This document shows positions 24,301-37,781 of a stretch of 64,000 nt of DNA, in pieces. Below the pieces are notes generated by a model. The model had not been told where the DNA came from. It searched no databases and saw nothing but the letters and a program-made list of their open reading frames with translations. The DNA comes from Chlorokybus atmophyticus. Its lineage: Eukaryota > Streptophyta > Chlorokybophyceae > Chlorokybales > Chlorokybaceae. The position numbers and the translations under genes are program-made. The DNA lies in the NCBI GenBank assembly GCA_009103225.1, contig RHPI01002048.1:656073-720072 (forward strand), read 5' to 3'. Numbering within the stretch: the first letter of the stretch is position 1; every line of letters starts with the position of its first letter.

Positions 24301-26992
24301 ACGCTGCCAGCATCACTGTCATCATCCTCGCTGTTGGCATGGTACCCATTGCTGACAAAGGAGGAACCAGTGGACTGTTCTCTCTGATGACCATTGATTG
24401 GTGTGTTTAGCCCAGTGCTGGGCATCGACGGAACGATCAGTTTGGCTAATGTGCCCGCTGGAAAGCTAGCACTCGCATCAACACCATCGCCAGGTAGACG
24501 CTGTACCACAACCTGCAGCCCGTGATGCAGCATTAGACTTGACTATGAAGCACTAGCTAATAAAGTAGCTGTCAAGCATCAGCGCAAGTCATGACGGATT
24601 GCAGCGTGTCCACACCTGGAACTGTGCTCGCACATGCTTGTGAATCTTGCGCTTGGGATCCTGAACACCAAGGTAGAAGGCTGGTTACGCATGATTGCTT
24701 GCGCCACCAGAGGCAGTACATTTTGTTTGCAATCATGTGAGGGTGGAAACAGCCTCAGCACACCAACATACATTGATCAAGTCTTGTAGACTCTCCTCTG
24801 AGTAGCACTCCTTGATGCGGTGCAGAGGCTCAACATCAACTGTCTTCTCTTGACCAGGCTGTAACACAACGTCACGTTGGCGTCAGTGTCACCACCAATC
24901 AAGCCACGTATGCACTGTTCAGTACCTTGAAGTTACAGCTGCCATCGGAGTCAAACATAGGTATAAGAGCCCAGGCGAATTGCTCGTGGACTGGCATTTT
25001 CTGCGACCAGTCCTGTGCAATCTGCTGTAACCTGATGCGCTCCTTCTCATTGCTCTTGCCCTGCAAGACATCATGTTGCTTAGAATGGTTGTATTGCAGT
25101 GCAAGTCCTCCACGAAACAGGTTCAAATGTGTGACCTGTTCTTTACGGGGGTGCGTATACGTTTTCCCCTTCACTCCACCAGCGCTGCCTGTCGCCGTTC
25201 GCTCCAATTGTAGAAGAAAGCAGATGCCGGGACCCGTCTCCACATCAGCAAAGGAGAAGACACACCTGCGCTCTTGCCGCCCAGAGGTACTGGCCTGCAC
25301 AAGCAGACAGCAACATCTGAGTGCAAAATGTAGCTTCCGTTGTACTGGATGGTTGACTGGCTTGTGGGAACTACCCAAGCACAGCGGCAAGCAGGTGGCA
25401 TAACAGTATGTGAACTGGAAGTGAAAGCTCACTTCAGTATGTCTGCATACAGAATACAATGAAGGTGAATGGGCTATCAAGCAGTGCACTCACCATCCAA
25501 TCCTGTGGTGTGAACTGAAAGTGGAAGTCTTCAGAGACCTTTGAGCGTTTTGATGTGTCCCACGTTGCTACTGAACCGTGAAAGGGTTCTGCCATGCACA
25601 AGTGGCATATGGCCTCAGCTATGCTACAACACATGTTGACAAAAGAACAGGAGACAGCATGTTGACATACCAATTGCACCAGCCTCAAAGTCCAGCTTTG
25701 AGATAGTCACAGCAAAGCGTAGCCCTCTGTCGGGATATTGATGTTATTGAACATTGCAACTGCATTGTACCACTGCGGTGCACATGTGGAAAACTGCATG
25801 CAGAGTTCTGGCTATCAATTGTGCTTCACCAAGCAACCAATGTTGTGACTTACTGCGGGTTGACACTTGAAGGGGGGAGTGCTGGTATACGATTGCCAGC
25901 CACTGTGGCACTCTCTGACTGCCAATTGTACAACGGATCGTATACTTGCACGAGTTGTGGTGGCGTAGTAATGGCCAGCTGCGTTGTATCAACATCATCA
26001 GCCACTAGCCAAGGCGTGCACTAATCACACAAACAGCCAAGCCACCTTGGAAGTGGACGCGGATTGATGCAGAAGCTCATCTTCACCATAGGGCACGCCG
26101 CCTGCCACATGTCAACTTCAACAGAATGCTGAAACCGGTTGCGTAACGCGCATAGCCATAGCCATAGCCATAGCCAACTGTGCACGACTTGCATACATAG
26201 TGACCTCGATTGAACTCTCACCATGTTTGCTTGCTGTCAGCTCATCCTGATCGCCCTCATATACTTGAGGATCCAGTTCTGGCAAGGGAGCGGGGTTGAA
26301 GTGGCCGTATTTGCCATTGATCACAACCCAGTCGGAGCTGCATGTCTGCACTAACTCCTTAAGATGTGGCGCCTGCTGCGCTGCTTCATGCAGCTGTTCA
26401 CCAACGCAACAAATCAGTTGCTGAGCTGTGTTGCGTGAACACCAAACGAGCAACGTCAGTAGTTGAACCCTCAACTTCATACTCCAATTGCACGGTGGTT
26501 GCACTTCTGTGCTGTTGCTATGACTAGGCATGACATGCAACCACAACATGCACAAAAGCAACCTTGCTCACAGTAACGCCTTGTAACCTAGTTGCATTGC
26601 TTGTTTGCTCGATACAGCATTGGCAAATCGGCACCATAAGTAATTACTAACAGCGGCTGAAGCATTGCCGACCAATGCCGCAAAACCACCGAGCAAACAT
26701 CACATACGCCTGTCGCTTCACAAGGACCGAGGGTTGAAACCCATTTTCAGCCAATCCGTCATTGGAATCCGCTTGTACAGCTTGCACAGCAGAACTAGAA
26801 CTCCAGTGTAGTAGTGTCTTGAAGTAGGTTGTTTGTGCAAGCTGTATGTACCAGTAACGAGGCCTGAGGGTTAGCTGTAGAGTGGCCGGCGCCAGAGAAG
26901 GGCGATCGTGCCACAGTGGTCAGCGTGCCAAAGTAACTCTGCTCTCGTGACGGAGGCAGCCCCAGGCCGCCTCCGGAAGCTATCCCAGACAT
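18389..26992 (-). CDS. SPK1: SPIKE1-like DOCK-family guanine-nucleotide exchange factor
   Basis: About 25 short exons along the minus strand match plant SPIKE1 in order. N-terminus: ATG 26992 (MSGIASGGGLGLP), then HLKELVQTCSSDWV and KYGHFNPAPLPELDPQ (about 26370-26225). Then EDFHFQFTPQDW (25500-25530), GICFLLQLERTATGSAGG (about 25190), FAWALIPMFD (about 24960), IKECYSEESLQD and DPKRKIHKHV. DHR-1/C2-like block: FHDEFKMQVPPLLGRKHHLL (23770-23830). Then the long ARM-like middle, and the DHR-2 catalytic region: VPDLHILWLQKLC, WAEAAMCAVAIF, FYRVAFYGEVFG, FTYDTPFTPSGN, GGLQDQWKRRTVLTT. The final exon, 18673-18389, ends in TAG. DHR-2 exchanges GDP for GTP on Rho/ROP GTPases to organise actin and cell shape. 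Early introns and the N-terminal exon are the least certain parts. Confidence 0.9.
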
Positions 26993-28286
26993 AGGGCAGG
27001 CCTGATGGTCGCCTCCAGGCCAGGCATGTCCCAGGCAGCTTCAGCAAGCAAACCCTAATGTGCTGCTGGCAGCACCAAACCCAACACCCAGCCGAGGTCT
27101 GTATGCTCAAAACTCAGTAGCTGTCCTGAGATTACAATGGACCTGCCAACACGGAGGACGACACCCTCGCCGCCCACGCCGCCGCCTGCCAACCAATCAA
27201 AAGCCTGCTTACCTCTGCCCCTAACCTGCGTTTGAAATTAAACCTCCAGAACTTAACAGAGTGGGTTATTCTCGACATTGAACCTGCTCTAGTCGACTGC
27301 TCTATAGTCATATTAACCCTGAAGATTGCCCCTTTCTTGGCGAAGCCTTGACCGACTTGAACTGAAGCCTGCTTTTAACCGAGAAGCAGCGTTTTCCCGC
27401 TGAAATTTGAATCCAGCTGCTCCGGCTTGGTTAACCGTGACGACCGTCGTGGCGACGCGTGTACAGAATCAAACGCAATACGGCATCATACAACTCAGCT
27501 AGCCGTTAAAGGCACTTCATTGAAGAATGTTCATCTTGACATGATGACTGAGTAACTCATGAGTCATAAGTCATGTCTCATGAGATCTCTATGAGTCATA
27601 ACTTATGACTCATAAGAGTCATGCAGTCCGATTCCCAACACAGAACAGAAGGTTGTGTGGTTGTGTGCTCCGACACAACAACAAGCGCTTCACCCCGAAG
27701 AGTTGTGTCGGGCTTTCTGCCCTCCGCCTGTTCAGAGTGCGGCAAGGCGCTCTCTGCCTTTCAAGGCAGAGGAGCTGCTGTGCAATCCCTCGCTGTCTCT
27801 CTGCATCAACAGTGGTTTTTTCACCTCATTATGAGGACCTCATTTGTACAGGGCTGTCAGTTTGTGTCACGTTGTTGTGCAACAATGATGACAATGCTAC
27901 TTGTGAGTTCGCTTCAGGATGAGTTGGAGTGTTCAACATGTGGAGGGTCTACTACTAATGCACAAGTTGCAACTCTCTAGCTAGTCAAGATGGTGTAATG
28001 GTACGTGACTGCATTAGTGTAATGGTACATGTCTGCAGTAGCCTGGCTCATGATGACTACCTTGCATGGTGTGACTCCTCTCAAGGGACATGCACACTGT
28101 AGGGCTATGTGATAATGTGACACATGCAACTATTGTCGCATCCTGAGCAACTTCCATCCGCTTTGCATGTTGGAAGTCCCAAAGGACATACAGTCAGCAC
28201 ACTACAAGCGCACATGCACATCAGCTGGATGAGCCTAGTACAAGCACCAGTGTGTACTGTGTAGTAGTAGTCTCACTGCTACCAAC
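26993..28286. other. Intergenic region between SPIKE1-like and formamidase genes
   Basis: Divergent upstream region. A telo-box AAACCCTAA lies at 27050-27058, 58 bp from the SPIKE1-like start. A cluster of GAGTCATAA and its inverse lies at 27545-27625. A plus-strand frame of 119 codons (27621-27980) has no family resemblance. No gene called. Confidence 0.5.
27545..27625. repeat. Clustered direct and inverted ATGAGTCATAA repeats
   Basis: ATGAGTCATAAG, CATGTCTCATGAG, ATGAGTCATAAC and CTTATGACTCATAAG alternate within 80 bp, so the region can form several small hairpins. It contains TGAGTCA, an AP-1/GCN4-type bZIP core. A regulatory role is only a guess. Confidence 0.6.
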
Positions 28287-28510
28287 ATGGCTGGGACGAG
28301 GGTGTGTCTCTCCCCCTCCCTGTGTTTGTGGTTGTTGTTGTTAGTGTCGTGCTATTGTTGGGTTGATACAGTCCTGGCATGGAGCAACGCTGGAAACTGC
28401 TCCTTGCCTTCTACCAAGTACTTGCATGCCAACAAGGAGACAGTTCGCTGGGGCTACTATGACCTCTCTGCGCCCTTTGTCGCCCACGTGCAGAGGTATG
28501 ATATTGTTGT

Positions 28511-28544
<34 letters not shown>

Positions 28545-30579
28545 GTTTGACCAATCGTGTGCACATGCGTTGATGGCTGTGTCAATTGCAGTGGGGATGA
28601 GATTACGGTTGAGGCCGTCACGCACCATGCGGGGGACTTCTATGCGGGCATGATTGCTGGCGACAAAGGTGAGTGTGTGCATGTGCGCAGAGGCGGGTGT
28701 GTATTCGTGTGCATGCGCGCACATGCATGTGCTGACGAGAGTGAGCGAGAATGAGCATGCGTGCATGCATGCGTGCGTGCGCGCATGCATGCATGTCAGT
28801 CCTTGCCATAATCACTGTCATGTCATGTGACAATAGGTGTGACAATAGTTCATCAATGCACACGCAGGTGTGGAGAGTATTTACAAATGGCTGCATGGCG
28901 AGTCCGCCCTTGAAAAAAACGTCCTCAAGCCTCCCGGCTCGGGCGTGCACGTCGTCACGGGACCCATCAACATGTGCGGCTGCGAACCAGGAGACGTCCT
29001 GCAGGTAAGACAAAGAAGAACTTATTGTTGATGTTGGTGTTGACAGTGGTGTTGTTGGTGTAGGTTCTAACATTCAAGTCTCAGGTTGATATATTGGACT
29101 TGAGGCCAAGGAAGAACCCTGCTACGGGCAAGACTTACGGCAGCAATGCGGCAAAGGTTGCCGGGTGAGACGTTGTGGACCTATTGCACCAAGCACAACA
29201 ACTACAGCAGTCACAACACACACAGTACAATGACACGTGTTGCCCATAGGTATCAGTTCCGCGTGGGTCATCGCAACGGTACCGCGTTCTCTCGCACGGG
29301 CGGGGACGAGGCAGTCACCATATACGAGTTCGTCATGGAGAAGGGCGCCAAAACTGGCAAGTGAGTACAACAGTAACAACTTTGTTATTACCTTGTAGTT
29401 TATAGTTGCTGTCAACAACAATTACAAGTCTGTCATGAAGGGTGCTTTGTGCAACAAGCGACTACAATAACAAAAAACAAAACCCACAGCACCACCACCA
29501 ACAACAACAACAACAACAATAACAATAAATCGAGTTGGTGTACATCACACCAACCATCCCCACACTATTACGTGTGCAGAGGCAAGCCCATCTTACAGTA
29601 CAAGTACCCCAAAGTCCTTGACCCGTCCGGCCTCCCTCACGCCCTCTACGATCTCCCCGGCATCACCATCCCTCACCCGCGCTTCTTAGGCACCAAGTGC
29701 GTGAGACACACATACACCCTCTGTTAGCATGTGACATGTGTCTCATTTTGTGTCACTCATTGTGTGTTACTCCTCCTCATGGCAGGGGTGCCCTCGTAAG
29801 ATACCCGAAAGGGTTCCGCGCTGAGCTTTACAACCAGAGCGCCATCGAGTACACGGACGCGAAGCTGGACTATGAGATTGACCTGAGGCCGCACTTGGGG
29901 ATTATGGCGCTCATGCCTGCCAACGGAGACAGCGTGAGTGTGTATGTTGGGTTGTGGACACCTTTGGCTCTGATGCACGTGTGCGTGTGCGTGTGCGAGT
30001 GAGTGCCTCTGTTCGTGTGTGCGTGTGCATGCGTCTCTGTTTATCTTGTGGATGAGTGTTGGTAAGTGTGTGAGCCTTGTCTCTGATGCACGCGTGTGTG
30101 CATGTGTGCGTGTGCATGTGTGTGTCTCTGTTTGTGTGTCTATGTATGAATATGGGTGTACCTCTCTGTCTCCGTAGTACATCAATGGCGTGGCGGGTGC
30201 GTTGGGTGCGAGTACGGCTCCACCGAGCAAGTTTGGAGGAAATGTTGATGACTGGCGCATTGGCAAAGGCGCCACCATGTACTACAAGTCTGAGCTGCCT
30301 GGTCAGTATTAGACTGGAAGTCGATGACGATGTGGGTGATATGGGTTAGGCCAATGTGTGTTGCATTACCACAACAACAGGGTGTAGATTGGTGTTGGGC
30401 GATACGCACGCGGCACAGGGCGATAGCGAGCTGGATGGTACGGCCATGGAGACCTCTCTCACTGTGCGCCTGCGCCTGACACTGCACAAGGTGAGGAAAG
30501 TAATGTCGTTGTTGTTGCTGTAATTGCTGCTGCAGCGTCAGCAGCAACAGCAGCAGCTGTTTGTTGTCGGCGTTGTGTT

Positions 30580-30612
<33 letters not shown>

Positions 30613-31480
30613 TCTTGCTGTTGCTGTTGTTGTTGTTGTTGTTGTTGTTGAAACTCCTGCCATGTGTTCGCAGGCGGACACTCTTCCTCCCAAGCTGGCG
30701 ACAATCAGCTACCCTCTGCTCGAGACAGAAGACGTGTTTGTGGTCCACGGCTTTGCGTTCAAAGACTACCTCTCGGAGCTCCCTGTGCCCTCCACAATCT
30801 TCACTGTAAGCCAACAAATACCCAACATGTTGACTACAGAACGGTGAGTAACCACATCACATGCAGAATGGTTCCAACCTCAACGGTGCCTTCACGGACG
30901 TGTATGTCAACACGCGTGACTTCCTCATGGATGTGTTTGACGTGACCGAAGACGAGGCTCTGTCTATCATGGCTACCGCTGTGGATTATACAGTCACGCA
31001 GGTGTGCTGCGTTGTGAGTTGTTGCCTATGTGAATGTGTTGTTAGCATTGAGAACTGATGGAGTGGACTCAACAGGTTGTGGATGGCAACTGGGGGATCC
31101 ATGGCTCCATCAAGAAGTCGTTGTTTAAGGTAAGCAAGCACGCAGTGTAGTTGCCGTTGCAGATGTGGATGTGTGACCTTTGTGTGCATGCGTGCCAACA
31201 TGTGCAAGAGTAGGTGCGAGTGGGCATGTGCGTTGGTATGCGCATGTGTATGCATGCGGGTGCAAGCCGTGCTGCTTGTGTTTGCACAGCTCAGAAGAGA
31301 GCTGTACGCACGCACATGCATGCATTGCGCACGTACGCGCACGCTTGCACTCACATCCACACATGTGTATATGTACAGATATCCAAGGGCAGGAAGCTAC
31401 TTGAGATGTTCAAGGGGACCGCGGGTCAGCGAAAACTGCTCAGCTGGTTCCAGAGGCAGCGCGACAGTCAGCGCCAATAG
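28287..31480 (+). CDS. Acetamidase/formamidase (FmdA_AmdA family), secreted form, 13 exons
   Basis: Exons 28287-28495, 28592-28668, 28868-29004, 29085-29164, 29250-29360, 29580-29696, 29786-29933, 30178-30301, 30381-30490, 30674-30805, 30867-31001, 31076-31129 and 31379-31480 all have GT-AG borders and join in phase to 511 residues and TAG. The N-terminus is a signal peptide (basic start, then LWLLLLVSCYCW). Family landmarks: SGDEITVEAVTHHAGDF, VHVVTGPINMCGCEPGDVL, ILDLRPRKNP, LRPHLGIMALMP, and the signature LVLGDTHAAQGDSELDGTAM. The family hydrolyses short amides such as formamide or acetamide to ammonia and the acid, often for nitrogen scavenging. The signal peptide suggests action in the secretory pathway or outside the cell. 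Introns carry GTT, AAC, GCT and TG microsatellites. Confidence 0.93.
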
Positions 31481-32855
<1,375 letters not shown>

Positions 32856-33782
32856 CGATTNATACATGCACAATTCACCTACACGCGAACCGGGGGTCAC
32901 ACTTGATCCAATGCAAACCTTGTTTGTGCGACACGGACTATAACCACTGGCCTTTGTCTATTTAGGGAAATTTAAGATGCATTGCTTGTATAAACCATCA
33001 CATTCTTATTATCATTATTTTTATAGTGGAACGTTCCATCCATTGGTGTGCAATAATGAATGTGTAATGTCAGTGCATGAGTGACATGCAATGATACTAC
33101 TCTCATCATGGAGTATTCTTGCCTGTCTAAAGCGCTTCACTCGATTTTCACATGGCAGTGATACAGCCATATGTGTTCTTGGAATACACTGTTGCACCTG
33201 AGGCATGCTGAATTACTGGTAATGTGGCCACATTACTGGCGTACTACACGTGGCTATGGGCCTTGTGCCATGCAGTTGTGGCGCACCACCGCTACAACGC
33301 TTCGGACGTTCATGGCCTGTAATAACCCTCGGGTGACGCGGGGCGTACCACCGTTAGATCAGTAATCATTACTGATCCAATGATTGCAAGCCAATTCGCG
33401 AGCGAATAAACCGTTGAGGATTGCCCTAAGCGAACGCACACACGGTGATGCACTCCCTCCCAGTGTCACCAAGCTAAAAAAGCGACGTTTTGTTGACTCA
33501 GACTTGTCTGCAAGGCGTTATTAATAGTAATAATAACATAATAATGACACTAGGCGTGATTTCATGAGAAGGATGCGCGGCAGCCAATATTTGTGCGCAC
33601 TGTAAGGAGATAGGTTGAGCGCAAGCACAGCTTGCGTAGCACTTTAAATGTCACCTGTAACGAACTTATGCACAATATCGTGCCTTGCGAAAACCGCCCT
33701 CCCGGACCGATTAATAATGGCGCCGCGCGTCATTATAGCGTTGCTGGCTTGGCCGCTATAAATTGCGCTAGAACTCAGAGTC

Positions 33783-33783
<1 letters not shown>

Positions 33784-33862
<79 letters not shown>
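33784..33862. repeat. 79-base poly-C run next to an N
   Basis: Homopolymer C directly followed by N at 33863. Similar C runs flank the N gap at 13153 and end the window (63982-64000). Confidence 0.95.
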
Positions 33863-35351
33863 NGCGTATAGATCAACTCTTGTGGAGCTTATAAATTGAT
33901 TGACTTTTGTTTGTTAAGGAAAAGCCCATACAGAGTAATTGTAGCATACATATGAGTTGCGATTAAGCAAATTAAGCGGACGAGGCCGCATGCAAACAAG
34001 CACACGGCAAGATGCATGAATGTTAATGGTGGAGTTGCAACCATACACTTGCTAAGTCATGAACCTCAACGGCAAGATGTAAGACATGAGCACTATGACC
34101 CTTAAGCATTAACGAGGGTGGGAGGCAAGAGGAGATGTGCTGAGTACGACAACTTGCAGATTGCAGGAAGAAGGTATGGTGAGCTTAGGTCCGGGGGACA
34201 GCCTTCAACAGCATGCACGACGTAATTATCAATCCCTAGAGATATGCTGCAATATGCTGCGACAAATTGACCCCCTGCGTCATCCACCCATATGTTGGTT
34301 CTTATGCTTCGCCGCCATAGCTCCTCAGGTTCAACGAATATACATTAGTGGCAACTTACCACATGTGTATATCAAGTGCATCGGGTATTCAATCGTAGTT
34401 GCTCTGTTGTTAATTGAGGACTGAGCATGCTGCGTCCACCACTCACTGTCAGTTCCACTTGTTACACCAATGTAGCAACTTTACTTGCCATTCGTGAGGA
34501 TCATGGCATAAAGGACACGTGCATGCTCAGTAAAACGCAAATGCAACTGCAGCGGGCTGGACTTTTTTGCACTTAGCGCTCTGATGTTTTGCAGAATTGG
34601 CGGCTACCAGTGGGTGTTGAACTGCTGTATTCTCCTCTTGTGCTCCAGCCAGTTCGCTTGCCTCGGCATGGTACCGATGATCTGTAAGCTTAACCAAGAC
34701 CCCACGCAAGCTAGCACCATCAACTCCCATGTTGGGAGTCTCATCATATATTCACATGTTTGCACATGTTTGCAAACCTGAGGTTATTATATAGTAAGCA
34801 AGGGATGCCATACTAGTACATGTTGATATGATATCCACATGTACAATCAACATGACTGAACAACAATGACTTTGAGTAAGTTACCAACTCTTGATCACAC
34901 GCGGTGCATCACACGACTTGACGTTTGCGGGCCATATATGGTCCGCACACAAACCCCGCAGACCAAACATGATCTTATGTAAGTGGGCGCGCGCGCGCGT
35001 GTGTGTGCGTGCACCATTATTGCAAGTGTTAATCACATCATGCGCGCACCCATGCACGCGCACACGTGCTCACGAACACGCACACACGCACCCACACATG
35101 CACCCAACATGCACAATATTGCGCTTACCGCTGCGTGCACGTGTCTATCCGTTGAGCGGGAATCGGCCTTGGAAGCTCGAGGAGGCCAACGGGTCCAACC
35201 AAGAGTCTTGTGCACACGTCGGGTTGCCCTTAGCCCATGCATGCGGTGGCGGTGGGGGTGGCGGTGGGGGTGGCGATGGCGGAGGCGGAGAAGACGGTGG
35301 AGGCGCTGCACTGAGAGTTAGAATTAGCAATCAGAGGTTACATACAGGGCA

Positions 35352-35392
35352 TCGATTATCCGAATTCAAGGTCCTTGAATTCGGATAATCGA
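35352..35392. repeat. Perfect 20-bp inverted repeat, 1-nt spacer
   Basis: TCGATTATCCGAATTCAAGG, then T, then its exact reverse complement. Confidence 0.9.
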
Positions 35393-36410
35393 GGTGATGT
35401 GCATATGAATGCGCATCCTTAGTGAAGCTCAAATTGTGATTATGCGACTATATACTTCACATTGTCAAGTTAACATGCAAAACAAGACGACATTAATAAG
35501 AAGCAATGCTACTCACGCAAGCAGCACGACAATTACCAACCTCATGTAAGGCAGCTGACATATACATTGTGTTCACTCACGCATTAATTGGCTGCATATA
35601 TTTCATTTGAATTGGTTAAGCGTTCTATATATCGAACAGTACAAGGGGAGGNGGGGGGAGGGGGGATTTGTTTGGGCGTGTGCATGCTCCCGCATATTAG
35701 TGATTATACCACAAACAATTGCACAATAAAACTATTCAATTATAATCTCATCTCATCATTGAAGTTTGCGTATCTTAACGATGCACACTTAATGTGATGG
35801 GTCACAAATGTTATGTTACATATTATACACTATACATGATATCGTCGCAAATTTTACACGGTGACTGACTAAGGACTGAGGGACTGACTGGTGCCTGAGC
35901 CTGCCTGAGCCTGCCTGTCGCTGCCTGAAATATTACTTTTGGACTGTTGGGTTTGCCGTTGGCTTAAGTGGACTAACACAGACGGCCGCGGGCCGAAAGT
36001 GGTTGTCAGTGGCACTAACCGGCCGAGAGTTGTCAACCAGTTACCCTTTGGTCGATGTGCACAGACGGCCGTTAGCCGGTAGTTACGGACAGCTGACAGC
36101 AATAGCCGGCAGTTTCTTTGCCGTTACACTGCTATTTAAAATGTGACCCTTGCCGTTTGACAAAAGTTGGCAATTCTTGCCGTAAGCCAACACTAACATG
36201 CCATGCAGCTTGTACAAACCTTGGACTGATTGTTTGGTCTTGCACCTAAAAGCCCACAATATATACAATGTACGGGCAGTGGTGAGAGTATGTCCACTTA
36301 CAACTGAGCAGCCGACTTGCGCATGAAACTACCCTAAAACATTGAGTCTAGCTGTCGGACTCATGCGCAGCTTGTCAACCCGTGGTGCCTGCCTCAGAAA
36401 AAACTCCTCC

Positions 36411-36851
36411 TCAAACCCCCTCCTCCTGTTCCTCCTCCGACGAGTCTTCTGCTTCAACGCCGGAGTCAACTTCATCCGCTGCCTCGCTCGCTGACAGTAC
36501 AGCGGCTACTTTGTCCTTCAGCTTGAATGCCAGCGCCTCGCCGTGCACGCGCATGCGCTTGATGGTCGCTTTGAGAGTGACCACCTGCATTTGGTAATGC
36601 TGTAAGAGTGGCGTGCTGCCAGAGGACTAGCCCATCAGCATACACACGCTTACCTCGTCTTCCGCTTTGTTGCACTCCGCCAGGCAGACAGTCAGCCTGC
36701 CGCGCTGCTCTTGGTTCACTCTGACCAACATGGCAATCTGCAAGCATACTTAATTACCGCTGGAAGCATTAAACTAGGTCATGGATTACCCATTCGTGGT
36801 ACTCCGCAGCTTCTCTTTTGCGACTTGTGAGCTCCCGCAAGTAGAAATAGG
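36411..36851 (-). CDS. C-terminal exons of a coiled-coil protein with acidic tail
   Basis: Three exons splice in phase on the minus strand: 36851-36790 (AYFYLRELTSRKREAAEYHEW), 36737-36654 (IAMLVRVNQEQRGRLTVCLA then ECNKAEDE) and 36584-36411 (VVTLKATIKRMRVHGEALAF, ending in a Ser/Glu-rich acidic tail and TGA). The first exon begins inside a codon, so there is more gene to the right, toward or beyond the transposon at 37.4 kb. The residues predict a long coiled coil. Family not recognised. Confidence 0.5.
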
Positions 36852-37150
36852 CTGTGCATTTGCGAGATTGGTCATGCTGTTCATGTGCATGACACTGGAG
36901 GTTGTGCATGAGGGTGTGCATGTGGTATTGACAGTGTATGTCAAGTGCAAGATACTTGAGGCTGTGCATGTGCAAGATAAAAGAACCCTAGCATGTGGCA
37001 TTGACAGTGCATCGTAACCCACCTTGGTTATGCCAGTCTTATTTGGTTCCTTCAATCATGTCGCCGTGGTCGCATCTGCTGGTGGGTCGGATTTTCTTAG
37101 AGGCAGTAGTGTGGTGTGCCTTTGCCCACTAGGAGGGGGAGCCCTGTAAG

Positions 37151-37350
37151 ATGTCGCCCGAGTCACTGTTGTCATTGGATGTGCCCTTGGTAGTCTTGGT
37201 GGGGTTTGACACCGAGGACACCCCTCCGGCACCCTGCCCGCCCTGTGCTAACATGGAATTCATCCCGGACCTCGACCACAATGCCCACTACGCCCCTGGT
37301 AGCGCCGCCAACGATCCTCCAACGCCACATACCCTCGGCATCACGCCCAT
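37151..37350 (+). CDS. Possible first exon, gene unidentified
   Basis: ATG at 37151 opens a coding-looking frame (SPESLLSLDVPLVVLVGFDT, then Pro-rich residues, then AHYAPGSAANDPPTPHTLG) that meets a good donor, AT|GTAAGG, at 37350. Two bases of a codon remain, the phase needed by the exon at 48171. The transposon at about 37.4-47.6 kb would then lie within the intron. Alternatively it is a spurious frame. Confidence 0.3.
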
Positions 37351-37423
37351 GTAAGGGCATAGCTTGGCGGAGCTATCAATGGTGTTTTCACGCGCAGGGG
37401 GACTGACATTGACAGAGTTGTCA

Positions 37424-37618
37424 ATGGTACGAACTGCCATTGCCATTGTACAAAGGTACCATTTCAATGGTACCTTTGTACAATGCCTATACCTTTTGGC
37501 AAAGGCATCTTCGTACCATTGAAACGGTTCAATCAGTATATATATATATATATATATATATATACTGAGACTCACCCTGGACGTGCAATGGCTCGATCGT
37601 ACCATTATAATGGTACGA
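37424..37618. repeat. Left subterminal repeats of the transposon
   Basis: ATGGTACGA at 37424, TCGTACCAT at 37511, and a perfect 22-bp palindrome, TCGTACCATTATAATGGTAC plus GA, at 37597-37618. Also a 20-bp-arm palindrome CATTGTACAAAGGTACCATT/rc at 37444-37485, and an (AT)n run at 37537-37564. These are candidate transposase-binding sites. Confidence 0.65.
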
Positions 37619-37682
37619 CGGAGCCAGTGACTGGCGGCCAAGTTTCCCGCCTCTGGCATGCAAGGGTAGCGGTAGCGGTGGC

Positions 37683-37714
<32 letters not shown>

Positions 37715-37781
37715 GTGTGCGTGTTGCTGGATATGATGCAGGTTACATTGGCGACACCTGTGTCGACGTTAGTAGTGAGAT

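Larger units (their letters stand above)
32862..36410. other. Gene-poor repeat-rich region
   Basis: Contains a 79-base poly-C run (33784-33862) ending in an N, a G-rich patch with an N at 35652, a CGCGCG/GTGTGT patch near 34985, a GGCGGTGGGG repeat (35243-35293) that reads as poly-Pro on the minus strand, and a perfect palindrome at 35352-35392. On the minus strand, 35145-35330 encodes a Pro-rich run followed by HAWAKGNPTCAQDSW; this might be an exon but lacks support. No gene is called. Confidence 0.5.

Noticed and set aside
27621..27980. Plus-strand frame of 119 codons with CSECGKALSAF
   Set aside because: The Cys pair is isolated, no zinc finger follows, and there is no conserved context.
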